A stretch of 64,000 nucleotides of DNA, from NCBI RefSeq assembly GCF_026914265.1, contig NC_069125.1, forward strand, positions 23,610,966 through 23,674,965, written 5' to 3'. This stretch comes from Mya arenaria. Taxonomy: Eukaryota; Mollusca; Bivalvia; Myida; Myidae. Positions within the stretch are counted from its first letter, which is position 1; the number at the start of each line of letters is the position of its first letter. Of the stretch, positions 1 to 23,527 are shown one piece after another. The notes under the pieces are model-generated. The model was not told the origin of the DNA. It was given only the letters and a program-made list of their open reading frames with translations, and made no database searches. Both the position numbers and the translations under genes were made by a program.

Positions 1-663
1 ATACATGTCTGTCTATTTTCTGCTATTCTGTGTGCTTTGCTTTACACAGTGTGTGTAATTTCATTGTAATTTGTAGCAATTTAGTTGTGCTCTTAAAACG
101 ACTGTAGATGGCTTTAATTTTGCAAGATTTCTTTTTGCAAGATTTCTTTAATCTGTTTATGTTTGGGATGTGATGTAACAAATTTTAACACTTTCAAATA
201 ATTTGTAATTTTAAAAAGAAGACCATATCTGATTTCTACCATGTGGTTGGACTTCATTAAGGCTTTGTCTCATAAACAGTTCTTAGAATAACAACGTCAT
301 GAACAGTTATCCATGAAAACACTTCCATTTATTTGGTCATGATTTATATCATCATGATTTGATAGATATTATATACTAAAGAAATAATAAAAATACAAAA
401 TGTTGAAAAGAACTTCGCAATTTTTACAACAATCTACAAATATTTCTTTTCTCATATAGCAAATTCTTTAGTTTTCCATATATGTATGACATCATGGAAA
501 GATTTGCTGTTGTACTTATGCAGTTTAATTTACATATTTTTTATTATACTTTTAATTCCGAATTGAGGCTTCCTACTAACGACCAAAATCCTTTCATATG
601 ACACATATATATATTTTTTTCATTGCTTTGTGTAACCATTGGTGCTGGTTTGTTTATTTTCAG
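1..663. other. Probable intron or upstream flank of the 664-3327 gene
   Basis: AT-rich sequence with no ORF or recognisable element. It ends in a pyrimidine-rich tract and an AG at 662-663 that fits a 3' splice site, so it is most simply read as the last intron of the gene that follows. If translation starts at the ATG at 691, the same tract would instead end a 5'UTR intron. I see no upstream exon inside the window. Confidence 0.45.
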
Positions 664-3327
664 TGTGAGTGCTGTGTTGTATCTAGTAGCATGTCTTATA
701 ACCCACCCCCACCTCCCAGTGTAACCCAATATAGTCTAGACTCACTAAGTGACACTGCTAGCACACCTCATCATCCCAGCAACAATGCTGTCAATCTTGC
801 TAACCTTCCTAACAACATCAATAAGGAAGTCGACGATTGTAATAGCATACAAGAAGGAATAGAGGGTTCAATGCATAACCATATAAACGATACAGCTATT
901 CCTGAAAAAAATAGTAATATTAGTGAAGAAGAAGTTATAGACTGTATTAGCAATAAAGAAGATACAGAAAATTCACACCCTAACAAAATTAACAATGCAG
1001 CTAATATTGATAACCTTACGTACAACATCAAGACAGAAGTCAACGGCTATAGTAGCATGAATAAAACAATAGCAAGTTCACAGAATAACCAAATGAACGA
1101 TGCAGGTAATCCAGATTACCTAATTGTCAATGATAATGAAGGAGTAACTAAATCTCCTAGCATGATTAAAGAAAAAGCATATTCCTGTGATGAAACTGTC
1201 GGTAAAGCAAAAGAAAGCTTTGCATATGATGTAGTTAATCAAGATGATACAGACAAAAACAGAAAAGATGAAACCAGCACTGATATGGCAATCAGAATAA
1301 TTGAAGCAAACATTGATGACGAAGAAGGAGTAAGGTCTAAAACACCAGTTTATGAAGCTACTTCACTAGTTCGACTGCCCAAATCCCCAGCTTATGAAAT
1401 AGTTACAACAGTACAAAGGATTGGTCAATCATATCGCCTACCTGGTATAGAAACCTTCTTCAAAACAATGAAGGACTATTCATATTTGGCAGATGACAAG
1501 ATTGAGAACAAATCTTCAGGAGGTGAAACCAAGAAAGCATACACAATTCAGGAGCCAAGGTCCAGTTCTAGCTTCAACCTTCCAAGGTTTTACATTAAGA
1601 AGAAAGTGGGGAAACAGAAATACCCGCCATTTATATTACCTTCAAAGCAGAAGAAAAAGAATGTTGCAAATCCCAAATCTGATCAAAAGAAAGTGGGGAA
1701 ACAGAAGTATCCGACATTTATCTTACCTTCATTGCAGAAGAAAGAAAATCCCAAAACTGCTGAAGTGGTCAGCACAGGGAAAGATTCAGGTATTTGCAAT
1801 GTCCGATTTTTCAAAAGGCAATGTCCTACTGGCAATAAAACAAATTTTCATAATATGGCTAACAGAAAGGGAACAGAGAGTATTGAAAGGCAGCCATTCT
1901 CTGCTACAAACAATGCAACATATACTAAACCAAACCCTTTCCAACGAAGAAGATCAAGAACTCTTTTGGAGGACACTGAAAGTGAATTAGAGGGAAATAT
2001 GGCTGAAAATAGAATAAATGCAGTGAACTCTTCCACATCCTATGACAGCTATTTTACTCTTGGAAATTGCTTAGAAAAAGGAAATGCATGTCTTGACGAT
2101 AATCAATGTTGTGATTCAGTGTTGTCAGCAGACAGCGATATCCAGCACATAGATAGTAGTTTGAACAATAGTCTAACTTGCACAGAAGATTTCTTTGCCT
2201 CAAACCTGCTTGCTAATGTCTTTCCTTACCACTCTGGGTTTGGTGATGGAGCCTTAGAATACACTAACACTAAAACCCTAACTAACAATACTCAAGACTG
2301 TAATGCATATGACATTTCTGATTTGCAGGACAAATTGATGACAGCAACTCCCATTTTGGATTATGTTGGGAAAACAATTTTGCCCAGCCAGTCGTTACCT
2401 TCTGAAAACCAGTCAAGCATGCAGGCAACTGTGACTTCGCAACCAGTCAACTCCAATGTTAATGTTCAACCTTACACCAACATTCAAACCAGCTCTGTTT
2501 TACAAGGCTATCTGCAGGGTTTAGCACAGACTGGTTCACAAATCTTTTCCCAGCCTACTATAGGCTTATCAGCAATGTCTGAGTTTCAAAGTCCGGGAAC
2601 AGAAATTCCAATTTCAGATAGTAATTATGAGATTCTTTCTGTAGGCCAAACAATTCCAAATAACACTGATTCCCTTGTTCAACAAAATGTGTTTTTTTCT
2701 GATCAAATTGTAAGCACTGCCTCTGATCTGGAACTTAGAGACATGCTAGCAAAAACTGCTGATATGAATTCTGGTAATGGTAACTCGATTGATAACACTA
2801 TGAATTCTGATTATAATCAAATGCAATATTCTGACAATGACCATGGAAATGGTGAAATGCTTGTGCAAGACACATCCACTACAAATGGAATGAATGTGAA
2901 CAGTCAAAGTGCTATTGAACAAATGTTGATCACTAGCCAGTCAGGTTTTAGTAGAAGTACAACTGAACAAACAGGTGCTCAGTTAATTGATCAAGTTAAT
3001 GTAAATCTGCAATACAACTCCGATTCCGGCCAGTATAATGTGGAAAACAGCACTCCTGCAGGCATTAACGATATTGATAATCAGCCAGCAATGAATGCAG
3101 AAACTTTTGACGATCAAGTAGGTGGTAATACAGAGTGTGGTGTTACAAGCGATAATTCACAGTATTTATCAGGAAAATTTTACGAGGTCCCATCAGGAGC
3201 TGAGGGTTTCCAAATGGAAGGTGCTTTCCCAGATGTAGGTCAAGGTCATCTGGGGTCAGATGGTCAAGGTCAGTCAGATGAGAGCCAGGGGTTGCAGCAG
3301 CAGGTTGATCATATGCAGACCATGTGA
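664..3327 (+). CDS. 3' coding exon of an unrecognised Ser/Asn/Gln-rich protein, possibly nuclear
   Basis: One open frame of 888 codons runs from a good 3' splice site (AG at 662-663) to TGA. Either an upstream exon joins in phase 0, or translation starts at the ATG at 691 (MSYNPPPPPSVTQY). I recognise no catalytic or structural domain. The N-terminal third is acidic and rich in Asn, Asp and Ser, with loose repeats around N-N-I-N-K-E-V. A basic middle part carries two copies of the motif KKVGKQKYPxFILPS, about 35 residues apart and each followed by a Lys-rich stretch that could act as a nuclear localisation signal. The C-terminal half is rich in Gln, Asn, Ser and Thr and ends in a Gly/Gln-rich tail. 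Low complexity plus basic patches suggests a transcription regulator or scaffold, but that is inference only. Codon-like composition over 2.6 kb without a stop makes a chance ORF very unlikely. Confidence 0.8.
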   Translation, partial: CECCVVSSSMSYNPPPPPSVTQYSLDSLSDTASTPHHPSNNAVNLANLPNNINKEVDDCNSIQEGIEGSMHNHINDTAIPEKNSNISEEEVIDCISNKEDTENSHPNKINNAANIDNLTYNIKTEVNGYSSMNKTIASSQNNQMNDAGNPDYLIVNDNEGVTKSPSMIKEKAYSCDETVGKAKESFAYDVVNQDDTDKNRKDETSTDMAIRIIEANIDDEEGVRSKTPVYEATSLVRLPKSPAYEIVTTVQRIGQSYRLPGIETFFKTMKDYSYLADDKIENKSSGGETKKAYTIQEPRSSSSFNLPRFYIKKKVGKQKYPPFILPSKQKKKNVANPKSDQKKVGKQKYPTFILPSLQKKENPKTAEVVSTGKDSGICNVRFFKRQCPTGNKTNFHNMANRKGTESIERQPFSATNNATYTKPNPFQRRRSRTLLEDTESELEGNMAENRINAVNSSTSYDSYFTLGNCLEKGNACLDDNQCCDSVLSADSDIQHIDSSLNNSLTCTEDFFASNLLANVFPYHSGFGDGALEYTNTKTLTNNTQDCNAYDISDLQDKLMTATPILDYVGKTILPSQSLPSENQSSMQATVTSQPVNSNVNVQPYTNIQTSSVLQGYLQGLAQTGSQIFSQPTIGLSAMSEFQSPGTEIPISDSNYEILSVGQTIPNNTDSLVQQNVFFSDQIVSTASDLELRDMLAKTADMNSGNGNSIDNTMNSDYNQMQYSDNDHGNGEMLVQDTSTTNGMNVNSQSAIEQMLITSQSGFSRSTTEQTGAQLIDQVNVNLQYNSDSGQYNVENSTPAGINDIDNQPAMNAETFDDQVGGNTECGVTSDNSQYLSGKFYEVPSGAEGFQMEGAFPDVGQGHLGSDGQGQSDESQGLQQQVDHMQTM

Positions 3328-3990
3328 AAAAGGTGAAAAGGCATTACATATTGTATTTATCTTTCATCTTTGTTATGGATGATTAAAATATTAAAAATGA
3401 CAACTTCACTTACACTACATGTAGACTTTATGGGTTGTCATATTTCATCGATTTTTAACAGGCCAAGTAGATTGTGTGCCCTGCTGTGGTTATTGGTGTA
3501 TGTAGCGGGTCAATTTTTATGTTTTGCTTTGTCATACTTAATGATCGACCTATCAGAGTTTTATGATGTACTTGTTAGTGGGTTGTAGTTTGTGTTACAA
3601 TTTAAACAAACTTGTTTCTGTTGTTGCCGTCATTCCCTAGAAATTCATTTAACTTACAAGACATGAACTATAACCTTTACATATCATAAGTGATGTCTTG
3701 TATGAGAATGAGAAAAAAAGGGTTATCAAACATCTCAAATGTTCATGCTTATCCCAGTTGGGCTGTGAAATTGTACAATGTACATTGTTATGAATAATGA
3801 ACAATTTTCCACTGCTAAAGTGCTTCACCACTAAATACGGAAACTTTGTTTGAAATGCTTAAATGAGGTTATTTGAATATTTTGAGTAAATTTGTAATAA
3901 CGCCTATGCATTGTAATATACATTTATTTATCTTGATATGTTAGATATGCAGGTTGTATTTATACAATAAACATAACATAGTCACATTAC
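3328..3990 (+). terminator. 3'UTR and poly(A) signal of the 664-3327 gene
   Basis: AT-rich sequence follows the stop codon. The first canonical AATAAA is at 3966-3971, so cleavage near 3985-3995 is likely. Further AATAAA-like hexamers farther downstream (around 5821 and 6848) could serve longer transcripts. Confidence 0.5.
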
Positions 3991-4739
3991 TTTTTGGTAT
4001 TTAAATGTCAAGTACTGTATTTTTTCCAGCTTTACAAGATTGATGGTTCTCAAAAGTTGTGAGCATTCTATCATGCAGGCCCACCACTACGTCTGGTTGT
4101 GCACCACATCGCCGGTATGGAAATGGATCCCATGTGCTACACTTACCTTCATCAGTATTCATGTGTAGAAAGTGTGTAATGTTGAAAAGAAGTTGAGATA
4201 TTGTCATAGCCTTGGTTTTGTTAACTTTAATCTTGGCCATAACTCGGAACCTGTTGAAGATGTGCATTTGTCTTGCAAGTCCTATAACTCTGGCTTTAAT
4301 ATCTATTGAGTAATGCCCCTTTTTCGGCTGAAAAACACACACAACAGACAAGCGTAGTTGTTCCCTCTGTGGCGCTCTTGTTCAATTTATTGTATTTGAT
4401 ATTCAGTGTTTGCATAGACAGTTGTTGATGACATTATGCAGTAGAATAGCTTGTCAGTCATGTGTACCAGATATCCGAGGCATCGTCAATATTGAAATTT
4501 CTTATTATATTCAACACAGCTGGTTGAAGGTCATCTATACAATTGTTGAAATATTGATATAGAACAACTGATGGTACAAAATCCTTTTAATAATTAGGAT
4601 TTAGGTTGCTTAACATAAAAAAACCATAACATTATTAGAGAAGAGTGTATCTAGGGATGTATGAAATTATAATGACATGAATATGAAAGGAAAAGAAACA
4701 GATTGGATAAGTGATCCTTAAAAAAGAGTACCATTCCTG

Positions 4740-4985
4740 TGTCTAGGCGGCATGTTGGTGTTTCTGTCCTCTTGTGACAGCTTCAGTTAATCTAGTTGAG
4801 TGTACTGCTTTTAACACTGCGTCCAGGTAACTTGAAGGGATATTTGTCACTCCTGTGGGAGCTCTTGTTAATCTAGTTGGGTGTACTGCTTACTGCATGC
4901 AGGCGGCATGTAGGGATATTAGTCACTCCTGTGACACCTCTAGTTGATCTTGATGAACCTCCTGCTTACTAATACAGATACCAAT
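4740..4985 (+). repeat. Imperfect tandem repeat, three units of about 80 bp
   Basis: Three successive units share a GGCGGCATGT-like start, TTTGTCACTCCTGTG, CTAGTTGAGTGTACTGCTT and similar blocks. Units are diverged from each other, so the array is old. No coding potential. Confidence 0.6.
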
Positions 4986-6039
4986 TCCATACTGTTAAAA
5001 AAACAGCAGGTCAATCTTGTGTTTATATGTAATGAGCATTTTTGAATCTCTGTTACCGAAGTATGGGATTTCATTTACTTGACTGACTTGTACATCATTA
5101 TTTTATTTGTAGCTTAATGAAATATTCCATTTTCTTTTTTTAATTTATAACTTCATGAAATATGTATATAAATTGAATGCTTGTCATTTTCTTAATTGAT
5201 TGGTTGTGAGATGTTTTGCACATTTAAGTACTCCTACATGGATTTATTTTTCTCATCAGAATTAAAGAATGCCATGTTTGTAATTTGATTTCAGAGGCAT
5301 TGGTTGTTTGAATTGTTGCAAATAGATACATAGTACTATTCATGTGTTCTAGTAGCTTAACATTATACACACATTTTTTATAAACAGACACCGAGTGATT
5401 ACCATGACGGCAGTTTAATGTTTGGGCATTCAAATTTATTTTGTGTACTTGTCAACTGGAGACAGTTTATTGACTGAAACTGGTTCTATTTTAAATTTTG
5501 TTAACCTTTTTGTTTTTCAAAGAAAACAGTTTGGATATCTTGATAGCAATGTGTCTTTGGCCTCATTGTTGTCATTGTTCGAAATTGTTCATCTTATACC
5601 TTGGTCATGACTTAACTAAAATAAGTGATTTGAACGAAACTTTGTACAAAACACATTTGTACAGTTAAAGCCAATACGTCTGACTTTAATAATTTTTGAC
5701 TAAAACCTTTTTGTTAGACTGATTAAAAGAACAGAAGAGCATTGGCATTTGCTTCGCCACGCTCTTCTTTTATAAAGAGGATGCCAATTCATTTGAATAC
5801 AGAATTATTCGTGTGCTTTTGAATAAACCTAAATTTTGACAAAAACATGATGTCATTTCCTTGTAAAATATATATTTTCGATGTTCTCTTGTTCAACGTG
5901 TGTTTGTTTTTGTAGTATTAATTTTGTATCTTCTTTTAAAGGATCCACTGTTTGGTATAAACTTGACAAAACCAAATATTTTCAGAAAAGCTTGTGAAAT
6001 TCCATGTAAATAAAAATAGTATTGATAGTTGTTTACATA

Positions 6040-6560
6040 AGGGCATTTTACTTTTGTGTCTTATTTTATCTCCTCCCATGTTTGTCCATCCATCTGTCTG
6101 TCACACTTTGTGTCTGCTTCGTAGGATTTTCTTGAAACTATGTTCACCACATGCAGTCAGCGTTCATAACCCTCTTTCCAGGGGCTCAAGGTCAACTACA
6201 CAGTTCAAGGTCAAAAGTTCAAGCCATTGATTTTCTGTGTCCTCTGTATCTTCTTAACTCTTTGAAGGCTTTCGTGAAATGTTGATCAAATGTTCATCAC
6301 ATCTAGACAATATGCAGTACCCACATTACAGACAGGTCAGGTCAAGGTCATAGATTTGAGTCATATGTCTCATGTTGGCGCCATATCTACTAAACCCCTT
6401 TAAGAATTATCAAAAAACTTGGGTAAAGGATGCTGGCTCAATGTCAAAGTCAAAGCTTCTAGCCATAGATTTTGTGAATACTCCTGTGTCCCCTCTGTAT
6501 CTCTTTGTTTCCATGTTCCATATCAGACATTGATGACTTTGAGGGACTTGTAATGACAAC
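6040..6560 (+). repeat. Diverged dispersed repeat
   Basis: The block contains runs such as CCATCCATCTGTCTGTCACA, repeated CAAGGTCAA-type motifs and TTCATCACA(T/C). This matches the style of high-copy molluscan intergenic repeats with alternating 'ttcaccacat' and 'caaggtca' modules. The assignment rests on style only; no terminal repeats could be defined. Confidence 0.35.
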
Positions 6561-8344
6561 AAAGAGAATATGATTATTCAGTGCACCATAAATTATATTA
6601 ACTGAAATTGTTTGTCTGTTACCCTGTCTTATGCGCTATATTTCTGTTACATGCCTTCAATGGTTTTCATAACGCTGGTGGTTAATGTTCACCTCGTCGA
6701 CACAGCAACTATAATTATCGCCTTATCTCCCAACGCCAAATGTGACAAGCATGGTGGGAGACATCTGTTTTTGTTTCCAAAACCAACCGTCTAGTGCATG
6801 TGTGCTATACTCTCATTCTCGTGTATGTTATGTAGTTACGAGGATTAAATAAATGCATTGAAATAGATTATCTCTTTTTCTTCAGTACAATCGAAGGACA
6901 TTCGAATTATGTTACCTTGATCAAAATATGAGTTACTGTTAATATAGTGATAATTTCAAGGCAAAATTCTAAAAAGGTTTTAAACTGAATTTTTTTTAGT
7001 CCAAAGTGATGGAAGAAAATCCAATGGAAATGATTACTCTCATGAACACACTTTTAGTTTCTATTTACTTGTGGTTCATCCTGGATGAACAGGCTAGGGC
7101 TTGGATGGGTGCCTTACGTCAATTACCCATAAGCACCAAAGTATTATATATTTCATGTCCAAGAACAGACACGACAGACATAGTAAATACAAGTTTTTAA
7201 CCGTTATTTTAAAGCACTCCGAATGACCATGAAAGTTCTTTTACATCGTTTTTCAAATGGAAAAGTGAGCTCAGTTTCAAAGGTTTAGGTCCAGTACCAG
7301 GCACAGTTATTATTCCTGCAAAAACCTGCAAAAACATACCCAGCCACGTGTTCCCATCCATGCCCTACAACAGACACCAGGAAATGTAATGGGGTGGGGG
7401 TCTTAATGTCTGGTTTAACTGGATTAATAATTGCATCCATAATGCCAACTTTTTTGACTGTATTGAATATTAGATCCAAGGGTACAGGGATAAATTATAG
7501 AAGGCTCCCTACCCAGACGACATGAGCTTGATATCAAACTGGACGCCAAATGGCAATATGTCACAGACATAAAGCTTTTCCATGCAACATTCTAGTTCAT
7601 TAGAGTTATGACAATGATTAATCTGTTGTATGAAGAATGCCATGAAATTGCAACAAAGAATTACATGAAGTTGAACAGTATGTGTAACCTTCGACACTAG
7701 GCCTCACTATAGTGAAGCTCCATGGCAAGTTTTTATGCCCCCATTTCAAGGAGAGTTATGGCCCTTCAATTAGTAATAATTGGCATTTTTTAATTATGGC
7801 CATTGCCATGGTTTTGTGACAAATGCAGTATGTGGAGAATCCCTATACTGCATGGTAAAGATACAGCCCAAACAAGGGTCAATCTGAACGGACTACCGCA
7901 CATAAACAGACCCCCATTGTGACAACAATGTCTCGCTCACCACAAGCTGGGTTAACAATAAAGTAATATTTATACTCATGTCTCTGACAAACAGATTCTG
8001 ATACAAATTCTTAAGATAGCTTCCGAAAAAATGACTGCAAAAATTCCATTTCGTCATTAATTGACTTTATAATGCAGGCTAGGATAGAGAAATTTTACGT
8101 TAACACCAAGATAATAAGCAATAACTAGATGTTTGTTTTCCTAATGAAATCATGTCTCCTTTATATTTTCCCTTTGTTTTGCAGAAATAGTGTATACATG
8201 GTATACCTATGGCTTTAGTCCTCAAAGGCATGCTGTAGTTGAAACTGCATATCCCATAAGCATTAATGATATCATCAGAAAAAAAGGATGTTTTTTAACT
8301 GAACTAAAATTCATGCACATCTTGAGATAGAATAGAAGCATATT

Positions 8345-10170
8345 AATGATGGAACTAAAATTTCAAATAATTTATTACATTAAATAGGCTATCTGTGGAA
8401 CAATCCGATTTACAAAACAATTATTGAAGTATATACATGATCAAATCAAAACATTATTTACAATTCATTTCGTATTCATAACCATGTACAATCATAAAAA
8501 ATATCATATTTGCACTTAATTGTCAATTTAGATCATGCAGATCTGATCAATTTCATTTTAATAATTTGTGTAAAGTGCAGCTAAAGTAATGGGTTAGTGC
8601 TCAAGGTATCTAGCCCAAAAATGTGCGAATTTTTTTCGCCTGGTGACCCCATTATTTTGATATCATTTTAAAGTTTTTTTTATACTGAAATATTACTCAC
8701 ATCAAGTATTTTTGGGGGATTATTTGGCAAAATCAGTCATTTCAAGTACAATTTCAGCTATAGTAAAGAGTTTAAATACAAACTGCAAATAACTTCACCT
8801 ATAATGTACTGTAGATCATTTAGCTCACGTATTAGTAATCAGCTAGTAATACCCTTTCAAATAATCCTAACATTGTATAGGCTTATCAGGCATCAACATA
8901 TAACATAATGGCTAATGGAGCTATAACAGAAAAATGAAATTTGTAGGTCGGATGCCTTGAATATAGAACATAAAATAGAGACAATAACAAAAATTCTAAT
9001 AAAAAACATGCATTAACACTGATGATTGGACTGTTTTCTAAATACACAAAACTATCATGGAATCATAATACACAAAATGTGATGCAGGTTACACACAATA
9101 TAAACTGTATGTTCCAAGTCCATGATAATCAAAAATGACCAGTACCCAAACAATTATTGAATATTTCTTCTAAAATGCTTTTATTTAAATAATCATTTAC
9201 AGGATCTAATATTCTAATGGCATGTTTTGATCAGGAAATATATATTCAATTTGAAACATTTATTATTATGATGTTGTATTGTAGAACACCACTGAAGAAA
9301 TACTTGTCCAGTGGTCAAATTTAGCTTGAGCCTGCAAGCCCTGCACTAGTCGAATGCCTTTCGGGCTTATTCGAATTCCTGTTTTTGTACAGCAGGGCTT
9401 AAATTACAAAACTTGATGCTGAGCAAAAGTTTAATATACTTAACTTGTGTGAAGTACATGGAAACATGAAAGTATTAATAAATACTACAAGAGGAAGAAA
9501 TAACATTTGACTGACAGACTATCGTAGAACTGAATAGTAACCACAAGTACGGCAACAGTAATATAAATAATCAGACATGATTTCACTGATAATTCAGCAA
9601 CAAAATAATTACCTTGTCAAAAACAAATAGTAACACTATATGAACCACAACAAACAGAATAGTATTCTTGTATTTGTATGAATTAGGAGGTTTTGGCATC
9701 AGAAAAATATGTTATTCATATAAAAAACTGTAAATTACCGTAAATGAACTATGGACCAAAAAAAAACCCATAATTGCACCATGGACAACAAAATTCTATT
9801 TGAAGTTATAGGTAACTATAAGGTCATCTTTCATGATTACATTAAATTTGATTATTTTTTTCTTCACACGATTCATATATTCATAACAATGTTTACTAAC
9901 ATACCATTATCACATTTATCTTTAAACTTTTGTAATACCCTCCATTTACTGCATTAATTAAAGTTCCAACATGCACTACGATAACTGCATCAGCTCTCTT
10001 GAGTCCATATACATCGCCCCCTTTAATAACTCATTTACATAAAACTTTCAATCTTATCCATCTTAATCAAGTTTAAGTTGAGCATTTCCTGTTCATTCTT
10101 TTTTCTTTAACTCTCCGATATTGTCTTTCTAAATCCAGTTTATAAAGCCAAGCAGTTACTGTAGTCAATG
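8345..10170 (-). other. Probable 3'UTR of the Rag GTPase gene, or flank
   Basis: AT-rich sequence downstream (minus strand) of the RagA/B stop codon, with no ORF. Minus-strand AATAAA signals occur near 9261-9266, 9180-9185 and 8371-8376, so the transcript may end at any of these. A small stem-loop lies at about 9336-9400, where AAGCCCTGC pairs with GCAGGGCTT. The true 3' end cannot be set without transcript data. Confidence 0.35.
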
Positions 10171-20601
<10,431 letters not shown>

Positions 20602-21611
20602 GCTGTCTACGTATGAGTTGAAATGTTTGTTAAATCTGTAATTGGTGTCACATGAAACACAAAAACCGACACCTCACTAAAAAGCAGCACACAACAATTT
20701 ACATTCGTGTACCAGCTGCTACTTCCCTTTAAGACGGTAAACCCTTTTCAAATGGTATAAATCAAATCTGCTATGGTGTGCATTCGTGTAATTAAAACGT
20801 GTTTTCCAAATAAATTAAAACGCAGTTGTTGGAACTTTTAAACATATTAAATTCAAGAACGCACATGGTTGGGTGAAATGCTGCAAATGTATAGTATACA
20901 GTATATACTAATAATAATATAGCCATTGGGTACCGTAAAGCAGATAGATATATTCTTTAGATAGATTCTTTTATCCCTACAACAATGGAGAGCATAACAT
21001 ATTTCATGATAACAAATAATACATAAAAATACATAAATAAATAAATGGCATGTCCCTACACTAAACCTAGTAGTTAAATAGATAATTCTTGAATCCCTGC
21101 ATCTTAGATAAGAATTATGACAATGATAAAGAAGTGATATTTATAAGTACAGGTAACACTGTGAAATAAATAGTTACTTTTACAAAAACAAACATTGTAA
21201 GTGTAATTACATATGCGGTAAAAAAAATGAGCCAGCGGCCTGCAGAGAAAATGTAGGTATCGTAGTACCGTCTTGGAAAGATTTACTCGACAATGGTCGC
21301 TGAGCGTCCTGAGCAAAGTTTGGTGCTTTCCGTTTTGATTCTGATGGGCATTTTTCATAAATGTTTTGGAAATGTGGTATACCGTATACAGGTGTCTATT
21401 ATAACACGTCATTCGCCGGGAGATGGTGGTGGTGGGGGTCTATAAAATGATGTCTTTATAAAGTATAATTGGTAGCATACTCTGACTGGTGGGTCTAACA
21501 TACGAAGATGGAAAACGTATTAGAGTGTTATAATGCCATGTTATGTCGTGTTCATTAAATTAATACGATAATGACGAAATCGTGATAATCGCACTATGAA
21601 TCAGGGAAGTG

Positions 21612-21614
<3 letters not shown>

Positions 21615-21666
<52 letters not shown>
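21615..21666. repeat. (GA)n microsatellite
   Basis: About 26 uninterrupted GA dinucleotides. Confidence 0.97.
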
Positions 21667-21669
<3 letters not shown>

Positions 21670-22779
21670 TGTCTCATGTTAAATGCTAACTACATGTTAA
21701 AAGCCTGGAAGTTATGATAATTGCTCAATCTATTTATTTTTTATTGCGTAGTTATTGTGTTAAACAGGAGTGTTAATTTTACCCTGGGACCAATAACAAA
21801 TCCTACTCGAAGCTTGACCTTGATACGCGGTAAATCCTGTTGAGCACAATCTGACCATAAAATGCCATCAGTTGCTCTGGACAGGGTAGTCTTATATCTT
21901 TAGATTTCCAGTATGTTAATGCACCCTGGCAATCACAGAGCAGAAGTTCAGTGCTTTAAATTGTAAAACGATCGGGTCTTACCCGGTCCTAAGTCAGCCG
22001 TCGGATGGGCGCGGGTATACCTCAACAACTCTAAACCCACTCTTTTAATTTATTAATTTTCTATTTTTAATATTAATGCGCCTGTTTTCATTTAAACATT
22101 TTCTTTTTTTATATTGCGCATGTTTTCTTTTCATCATTTTTTCTAATGTTTGATTTTAAAACTCTTTGATAAACGTTTATGAAGGTAAAGCGGAAAAACA
22201 GCAACACACCAACTCACCGACAGGAAAACATAAACAGTTGTTCATTACGTGCATGCAATCTGGGTGGCAGTATTGGTTACAGTATAATCACCAATTTCTT
22301 TTCTAATAAGTCAGTATGTGTAATAGTCAGCTTATAATAACAGTGTTAAGAAGTTCTGTTCACAGTCAAATAACTCGTTTATCTTTTTTAATTAAATGAA
22401 ATAATACGTTATTGTTTGATTCTTTGTATGAGGTGGTGGTGGTGGTGATGTCATTCATATGAATTATTTTGAATATCAATCAGAAGGAACCATCGCAAAG
22501 CCGTTCAGCACTATTAGTGCTTTGATTTGTTTCGACAGATATCCGATTTAATTATGCCAATAATTTCTGATCATAATGAGAAGGTAATATTTCTTCTACG
22601 AATATTGGCAAACATGTCGAGTATTCACAACCATTGAAGCACAGCAACCGGGTACAATATCGACGGAAGGACTTAAGCTGCAAACAGAATTTATCACGTA
22701 TAGATCAATCAATACATGTATATTCAATGCCCATAAGCGTTAGCTTTGACTTTCAAAAACAATATGCTGTATTTGTAAA

Positions 22780-22857
22780 CCCCCCCCCCCCCCCAAAAAA
22801 AAACAAAAAAAAAACAACAAACAAACAACAACAACAAAAACAACAACAACAAAAAAA
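22780..22857. repeat. Poly-C plus (AAC)n-like low-complexity tract
   Basis: A run of 14 or so C is followed by A-rich CAA/CAAAA repeats. The short ORF across it (Pro/Lys/Gln runs) is a product of the repeat. Confidence 0.95.
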
Positions 22858-23169
22858 CGCTAAATTAAATGTCTATATTCGCATCATTATCATAACGTTA
22901 CAACAAAATAATTCAAACTCATGTCATTTAAAACTTGTTTAAAAACTGCGTAATGAACTTTTCTCACTTAATGGACAGTTAACATTGCTGTCAAATTACA
23001 TACATTGAGCGCGACTCGACCAACAATAATTCAAACACCTCTTCCTCTATGTCGCTATTCACTAACGACCTGAAACTGAGACTCAAGACTCACACATACG
23101 AATCTGTTTTTATTGTAAACAAATAATTTAAAACAACAATATCATCAACAAATATGTCTATTACATTAA

Positions 23170-23527
23170 ACAATCGCATTTCTCCACTCTCACAGATTTT
23201 CCGTTTGTACAACTTTTTTTATTTTTTGTCTTTGAATGCGAAAATTTTGGCGTAAATATTTGCAAGCCAGTAATAAAAGACTGCTGACAAAATATCAGAT
23301 CGCAGATTTTCATATTTCCATTCGAAAAATTAAGTCTAATGGCTAAAAGCGTTACCAACGGTTTAAGAAAAATGCATAAATTTTTGAACTTAATTATAAA
23401 AATCTGAGAACTTATTTTTGTCAGCAGTCTTATATGACTGGTTAACAAGTATTTTCGCATAAATTGGCTAGTTCAAAGACATTGAAATAAAAAGGTGTCA
23501 AAACGGTAAATCTATGAGAGTGCAGCT
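23170..23527. mobile_element. MITE, diverged copy of the TTAA-flanked family at 38214
   Basis: The right end reads GAGAGTGCAGCT followed by TTAA. The left end is decayed, with CCACTCTCACAGATTTTCCG after a TTAA at 23166. The internal blocks GTCTTTGAATG, CAGATCGCAGATTTTCATAT, AACGGTTTAAG and TCAGCAGTCTTATATGACTGG match the 38214-38556 copy. It has no coding capacity. Confidence 0.75.

Larger units (their letters stand above)
3991..8340. other. Intergenic, degraded dispersed repeats
   Basis: No ORF here looks coding. Parts read like old molluscan dispersed repeats: about 4020-4360 (contains GCCATAACTCGG on the plus strand) and about 7700-7960 (GAGAGTTATGGCCCTT). The rest is AT-rich and featureless to my reading. 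A short tandem repeat and a longer dispersed repeat are listed separately. Confidence 0.4.
20602..23160. other. Region upstream of the Rag gene, intergenic
   Basis: It should contain the Rag promoter and 5'UTR just above 20601, but I see no clear TATA or initiator. No other gene is supported. A GA microsatellite and a C/A-rich tract are listed separately. Confidence 0.4.

Noticed and set aside
4001-4351. 116-codon minus-strand ORF
   Set aside because: Overlaps a degraded dispersed repeat and shows no recognisable domain.
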